This document shows, in pieces, positions 52,601-55,653 of a stretch of DNA of 55,653 nt. The position numbers were made by a program, and so were the translations under genes. The notes under the pieces are model-generated. The model was not told the DNA's origin and ran no database searches. It saw only the letters and a list, made by a program, of their open reading frames with translations. This stretch comes from Saccoglossus kowalevskii (taxonomy: Eukaryota > Hemichordata > Enteropneusta > Harrimaniidae), in contig NW_003124902.1 of the NCBI RefSeq assembly GCF_000003605.2, forward strand, positions 26,477 through 82,129, written 5' to 3'. Position 1 is the first letter of the stretch. Each line of letters opens with the position of its first letter.

Positions 52601-54019
52601 CATCTGGATTACGCATAGCTTCTCTGCGATTTTCGCTCGGTAATGTTAAGCGAAGCTCCCCCACCACCCATACATTTTGCTGGATCCGCCACTGTTCGTT
52701 AGCGCGAATGCCTTTGAGGTTTTTTTTGTGAGAAATTAGTGAAGTCGACTTTGTACACTGTACATTAATTGCTATACCTTTCTGTATGAAAAGCGTGTGT
52801 ACCGTTAACAAAGTATTGACTACACATATTGACTTTATGTAGGTAGATACATCGCATTGTCAATCTACATTGTGGCGATCACGTGTCTTGTGAGTGCAGC
52901 TGTACTCTTCTTCATGAAACAGAATGTCGTGTTCACGTACACCTTTCTTGGTTCCGCCATCTTAGTCTCCAACACTGGCGTCTTATGTCTGATGTTTGTC
53001 CCAAAGGTACGTACATTGAAATAGTGGGTTTAATTCGATTGAGCAATCAAACATACAATGCTCAAGGTCCTGTAATGTTTACTTGAATCGTGGCTGCAAT
53101 CGACTGTAACTTTCAAAGGAAAGTATGTCATGTTTCTGGCTCGTCACTGTCGTAAGATGCGTGGAAAACTAAAATTGTGAACACTCTAACATATTTTCAC
53201 ATTTTTAAATATAGAAATTGACACATCTATAAATAAATGTTGATTGCATTTTAATCACTTGTGGAATTTACAAATCAAAAATCGAAATACATCACGAAGA
53301 ATACTGCTAAATAATTATGGTCAATCATTAGACAAATAAAAAGTCAAAGTCAGAATATGCACTGTGTTCACTACTTTACACGTTATACGAATTTATTTTT
53401 CGAATAGCTCAAATTATTGTACCTCACCGAGAACACGAAATCACAACGGCCAGTAAGGTCTGGGGAATCCACCAGGATTAAGCAATTTCGACAAAACGAC
53501 AACGATAATGCGAATTTAAAATCAGAGTTGAATGAGGTGAGTTCCATGAATAATAATGAGGTGAATTACATGCATAATAATGAGGTCAGTTCCAGGCATA
53601 ATAACGAGGTGAGTTCCGGGCATAATAATGAGGTGAGTTCCAGGCATAATAACGAGGTGAGTTTCAGGTGTAATAACGAGGTAAATTTCATACCAAATAA
53701 TGAGGTGAGTTCCAAGATTGATACTATTTAATTTGAATGTGTCTATAATCGTGATATTGGTGTACGATTTAGTGAAATGTGAAATATGCGCAATATATCA
53801 ATTATATTTATACTTTCGAAAAGTTAAACTCGGTTTACTAGAAAAAAGGGTTTCACAATCTCATGTAATTGAAGTCATTACCTTATAAAACAGCATTGTT
53901 TATTCATTTATTCGTTACAGAAATACGAACAATTGGACAAGCTGCGGAGAATACTACGTGAATATGCTACTAGTGGCCCACAAGTCGATTCACTTGAATT
54001 CAAATTTATCGGATCGTAA
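42343..54019 (+). CDS. Receptor B: complete GABA-B-type class C GPCR
   Basis: Seventeen exons: 42343-42576, 42970-43107, 45517-45681, 46002-46103, 46194-46259, 46437-46637, 48643-48885, 49117-49183, 49598-49681, 49785-49935, 50226-50358, 50594-50710, 50866-50988, 51373-51550, 52843-53006, 53408-53536, 53921-54019. They join in frame to 797 residues when the first of several donors in exon 16 is used. Order: signal peptide, Venus-flytrap lobe (to ~433), RSPP linker, seven TM helices (~457-720), FVPK end of TM7, basic tail and a short coiled coil. The VPKL sequence after TM7 and the tail coil recall GABBR2 more than GABBR1. An ATG 33 bases upstream (42310) is in frame, but the chosen start matches receptor A. 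GABA as ligand is not established. Confidence 0.92.
43108..45516 (+). other. Intron 2 of receptor B, 2.4 kb
   Basis: GTATGT donor and CATCAG acceptor. A GC-richer patch lies at 43560-43720. No repeat family or nested gene that I can name; short open frames only. Confidence 0.5.
45736..45767. repeat. GTTT microsatellite in receptor B intron 3
   Basis: About seven GTTT units, 55-85 bases after the exon 3 donor. Confidence 0.8.
46638..48642 (+). other. Intron 6 of receptor B, 2.0 kb, repeat-bearing
   Basis: Holds a SINE candidate (about 47540-47770), a CCATCCGT run near 47353, a 10-base G run near 48571, and a pair of diverged similar segments: GATGGCCGATT...CAACCATTTCTGCCATT near 47441 and AAAATGGCGGAATT...CAAGCATTTCCATCATT near 48489. 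The pair suggests two copies of one dispersed repeat. Confidence 0.5.
47540..47770 (+). mobile_element. SINE candidate
   Basis: A B-box-like GGTTTGACTCC lies at 47626-47636. About 85 bases later comes TCCTTTCGGGGGCGTAAAGC, then ATGGGTCTTGTGTACGG. The latter resembles the conserved 'TTCGG...GACGTTAAA...GGTCCCGTGTG' body of tRNA-derived SINEs in marine invertebrates (recalled). No A box, tail or target-site duplication was pinned down. Confidence 0.4.
49187..49394. mobile_element. 208-bp foldback MITE with TA target duplication
   Basis: The ends are CTGTAAA and TTTACAG, flanked by TA on both sides, as for mariner-like MITEs. TTCACTGGGTTT recurs inverted near both ends. The left half is itself a hairpin: 49203-49225 pairs with 49250-49272 with one mismatch. 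The left end lies three bases after the exon 8 boundary of receptor B, so the donor reads G|GTACTG with CTG from the element. Confidence 0.85.
49785..53006 (+). CDS. Receptor B, seven-helix membrane module (exons 10-15)
   Basis: TM1 ~457-478, TM2 ~491-510, TM3 ~526-547, then KTYRVHIIF (548-556), the conserved G-protein-facing loop. TM4 lies ~572-592 and TM5 starts ~633, ending in FLAWKTRRVEVPGMNES. TM6 is ALSIYIVAITCLVSAAVLFF. TM7 runs to LCLMFVPK. The K484 and S668 codons are split across introns, which confirms the junctions AAG|A-ATA-CTG and GAA-A|GT-AGA. Confidence 0.9.
50713..50755. repeat. AATG microsatellite abutting the exon 12 donor
   Basis: About ten AATG units, one imperfect (GATG), start at the +3 base of the exon 12 donor (AAG|GTAATG). 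Receptor A has GTAATGAATGCATT at the same place, so the run expanded only in B. Confidence 0.85.
52546..52694. mobile_element. 149-bp hAT-like MITE with 8-bp target duplication
   Basis: CAGTGGCGGA at 52546 and TCCGCCACTG ending at 52694 are perfect inverted ends. The flanks are TTCGTTAG at 52538-52545 and TTCGTTAG at 52695-52702, an exact 8-bp duplication, the size typical of hAT elements. The inside is a C run followed by an A-rich stretch and no coding sequence. It lies in intron 14 of receptor B. Confidence 0.92.
53408..54019 (+). CDS. Receptor B, cytoplasmic tail exons 16-17 with coiled coil
   Basis: Exon 16 opens LKLLYLTENTKSQRPVRSGES and leads into NANLKSELNE. Exon 17 continues KYEQLDKLRRILREYATS and ends FKFIGS, stop at 54017-54019. 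LKSELNE joined to KYEQLDKLRRIL gives heptad spacing, like the tail coil through which GABA-B subunits pair. The junction lies at the first unit of a 24-bp minisatellite, and other units offer more donors. If no donor is used, the frame runs through the repeat to a stop at 53729-53731, giving a tail without the coil. Confidence 0.8.
53534..53731 (+). repeat. 24-bp minisatellite, eight units, each with a 5' splice site
   Basis: Units start at 53534, 53558, 53582, 53606, 53630, 53654, 53678 and 53702. Units 1, 4, 5, 6 and 8 carry the consensus donor GAG|GTGAGT; unit 7 has GAG|GTAAAT, unit 2 GAG|GTGAAT and unit 3 the weak GAG|GTCAGT. All are in the same frame, with peptide unit NNEVSSRH. Unit 8 is less like the others after its donor and leads to the stop codon. 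Confidence 0.92.
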
Positions 54020-54048
54020 AAAACACAAACTATTATCCTTTTGAAAAC

Positions 54049-54054
54049 AATAAA
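54049..54054 (+). terminator. Poly(A) signal of receptor B
   Basis: AATAAA lies 30 bases past the stop codon of exon 17, implying a very short 3' untranslated region. Confidence 0.6.
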
Positions 54055-55307
54055 TTTCCTTTGTACCGTTTTTTGAATATACTTAGTGACTGCATTTTTG
54101 TTATAGGCAAAAATTACAAAAATAAGTAATTTTGACGTACTAAATGGCCGCTAGTTTATCAATTATAAACAAAACAATGGATGTGATTGAGTAAACTGAG
54201 AGGTGTTACCAAGTTTTAACGGAATTGGTCTGTGCAACTCATAACGCTCTACACACATCAGACCACACGTGGGTCAAATATGGCAGCAAGATATATTGAA
54301 TCTAATCGAAAACCAAAAGCATGTGCATATTATGTTCATTTATCAATTATATACCAAGTTTGGTAAAAGTGGTTTCATTAACCACTGTGAAAATGCGACA
54401 GCAAATTTTTCATGAAAACAAGTCATAGTTCTATTTTATTATGTATGTGTATTTTTAAAATCATACTTGGAAATATTTAGGATCGCTCTTTTCAATAATA
54501 ATTATTATGCTGAATAGGTGGACAAATACATGAAAACAATTTTGCGATGTGATTTCATTTTCCGTAAGAAGACGACGCCAACATATCTGTCTGGTAAATG
54601 TACTGCCGATATCACGAATAATGTAACGACGTATTGATGTAATGAAACATGGTTTAAAAATCTTCACTCAAAAACCATTTTTAAAATAGATATCGGGTTA
54701 TTCGTTGCGGAGCATCTGCGTTTGAAATCCATCGAAATGTCTTAGACGATTTTTCATATTTAATCTGGAGAAATTCTGTTTTTTAATGTACTGGTCATAT
54801 AAAAGGCACTTTCAACATCATAAATAAAAAATAAACGTTCGCGTTGTTTGACACTTATTTGGATTTACTGTAAGAATTCATTCAAATATCATCTTGTAGT
54901 ACGATATTTACCCAAATGTGGTGTACGTCATCAATTTTGCATGCACATATGTATAATTCATTTTTTTTTATTTTTAAATGGCAAATATGTCGTGTTTTAA
55001 ATAATGAATGTAGATATGTACCGAAAATTTATTGCCATATCTTAAATTCTTGAAGTATGAATTACTATGACCTCAATGATTTAAATTATAGACTTTACTA
55101 GTGCGTTTCAATATCTCTAAAGTATCACCATTTTTCCTTACTATATCTTATATCATAACAAGACACTTCGCGATGAGCGTCTTTTGCGGTCAGTAATATT
55201 TACGAACATTTTTGTTCACTATTGGCGATCCGTTCTGCTAGGATTGCCCTTAAAATCAATGTTGTGTTTTTGAGTGTGTGGTTTCCGGTGTTTTCAGTAT
55301 TAATTCT
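54055..55307. other. Region downstream of receptor B, no gene seen
   Basis: AT-rich sequence past the poly(A) signal. No exon, RNA gene or named repeat recognised. Confidence 0.5.
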
Positions 55308-55653
55308 TCTGTGATTGTTTTGGCTTGGGCTATTTTCCTCAAACTTGACAGGCAGGTCACACCATCATCCTAGTTATTAGGTAAAATCTGAAGAAAAAAA
55401 TTGGCCTATCGTTGCCATAGTAACAGCCAACAAACTCGATAGCTTCGTGCTAAATGAACCTCCTCCTACAAATTTAGGATAAAACTCTTCAGACATAGCT
55501 CATTCTACTCAGCTTGAGTGTGGGCACTAAGTTACTATTTAAATTTTTGATATCTGTTTTCATTACCGACAAATTTGACTCATCTGTGATTTTTTTGGCT
55601 GGGCTGTTTGGTTCAAACTTGGCGGGCAAGTCACACCTTCACTCTAGTTAGGT
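55308..55653. repeat. ~275-bp direct repeat reaching the right edge
   Basis: TCTGTGATTGTTTTGGCTTG at 55308 recurs as TCTGTGATTTTTTTGGCTGG at 55583. In both, a CAAACTTG...GGCAGGTCACACC-like block follows and the copy ends in AGTTA..GGT. The second copy is cut by the window end, so the number of units is unknown. Confidence 0.8.

Overview
The window is animal genomic DNA: AT-rich, with spliceosomal introns, degenerate non-LTR retrotransposons, MITEs and simple repeats. It holds parts of three protein-coding genes that can be rebuilt exon by exon. The organism cannot be named from this sequence. A CARD/Death adaptor next to duplicated GABA-B-type receptors, with CR1-like and L1/Tx1-like reverse transcriptases, fits a marine invertebrate (for example an invertebrate deuterostome). 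That placement is an inference with low confidence.

Layout. (1) 918-17018, minus strand: receptor A, a class C GPCR of the GABA-B type. Fourteen exons are visible, from the signal peptide through TM5; the TM6-TM7 exon and C-tail lie beyond the left edge or are missing. Its intron 9 is 7.6 kb and carries a dead CR1-like retrotransposon and two copies of a dispersed 'GTAGCCAGG' repeat. (2) 17019-30150: gene-poor, with a 45-bp tandem array, a 101-bp tandem array and a reverse-transcriptase scrap. (3) 30151-34394, minus strand: a complete six-exon gene for a 359-residue CARD / coiled-coil / Death-domain protein, laid out like RAIDD (CRADD) but with a long coiled-coil spacer. (4) 34395-42342: gene-poor, with an L1/Tx1-like retrotransposon relic and then a GC- and CpG-rich promoter. 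(5) 42343-54019, plus strand: receptor B, the complete paralogue of A (17 exons, 797 residues or more). (6) 54020-55653: no gene seen; a ~275-bp direct repeat at the right edge.

Receptors A and B are divergently oriented duplicates with the same intron positions and phases in all 14 shared exons. Their membrane-domain exons are about 91-98% identical in nucleotides by hand count, against roughly 85% for exon 1 of the ligand-binding lobe. Two residues that contact GABA in vertebrate GABBR1 appear to be replaced, so the ligand is uncertain.

The most unusual signals are: a 24-bp minisatellite in receptor B in which every unit carries an in-frame 5' splice site, so the linker before the C-terminal coiled coil could grow in 8-residue steps; the CARD/coiled-coil/Death adaptor, whose three middle exons are all phase 1-1 cassettes; a foldback MITE inserted at the +2/+3 bases of a splice donor in receptor B; and a 153-bp intron in receptor A that is open in frame and would add a hydrophobic segment if retained.
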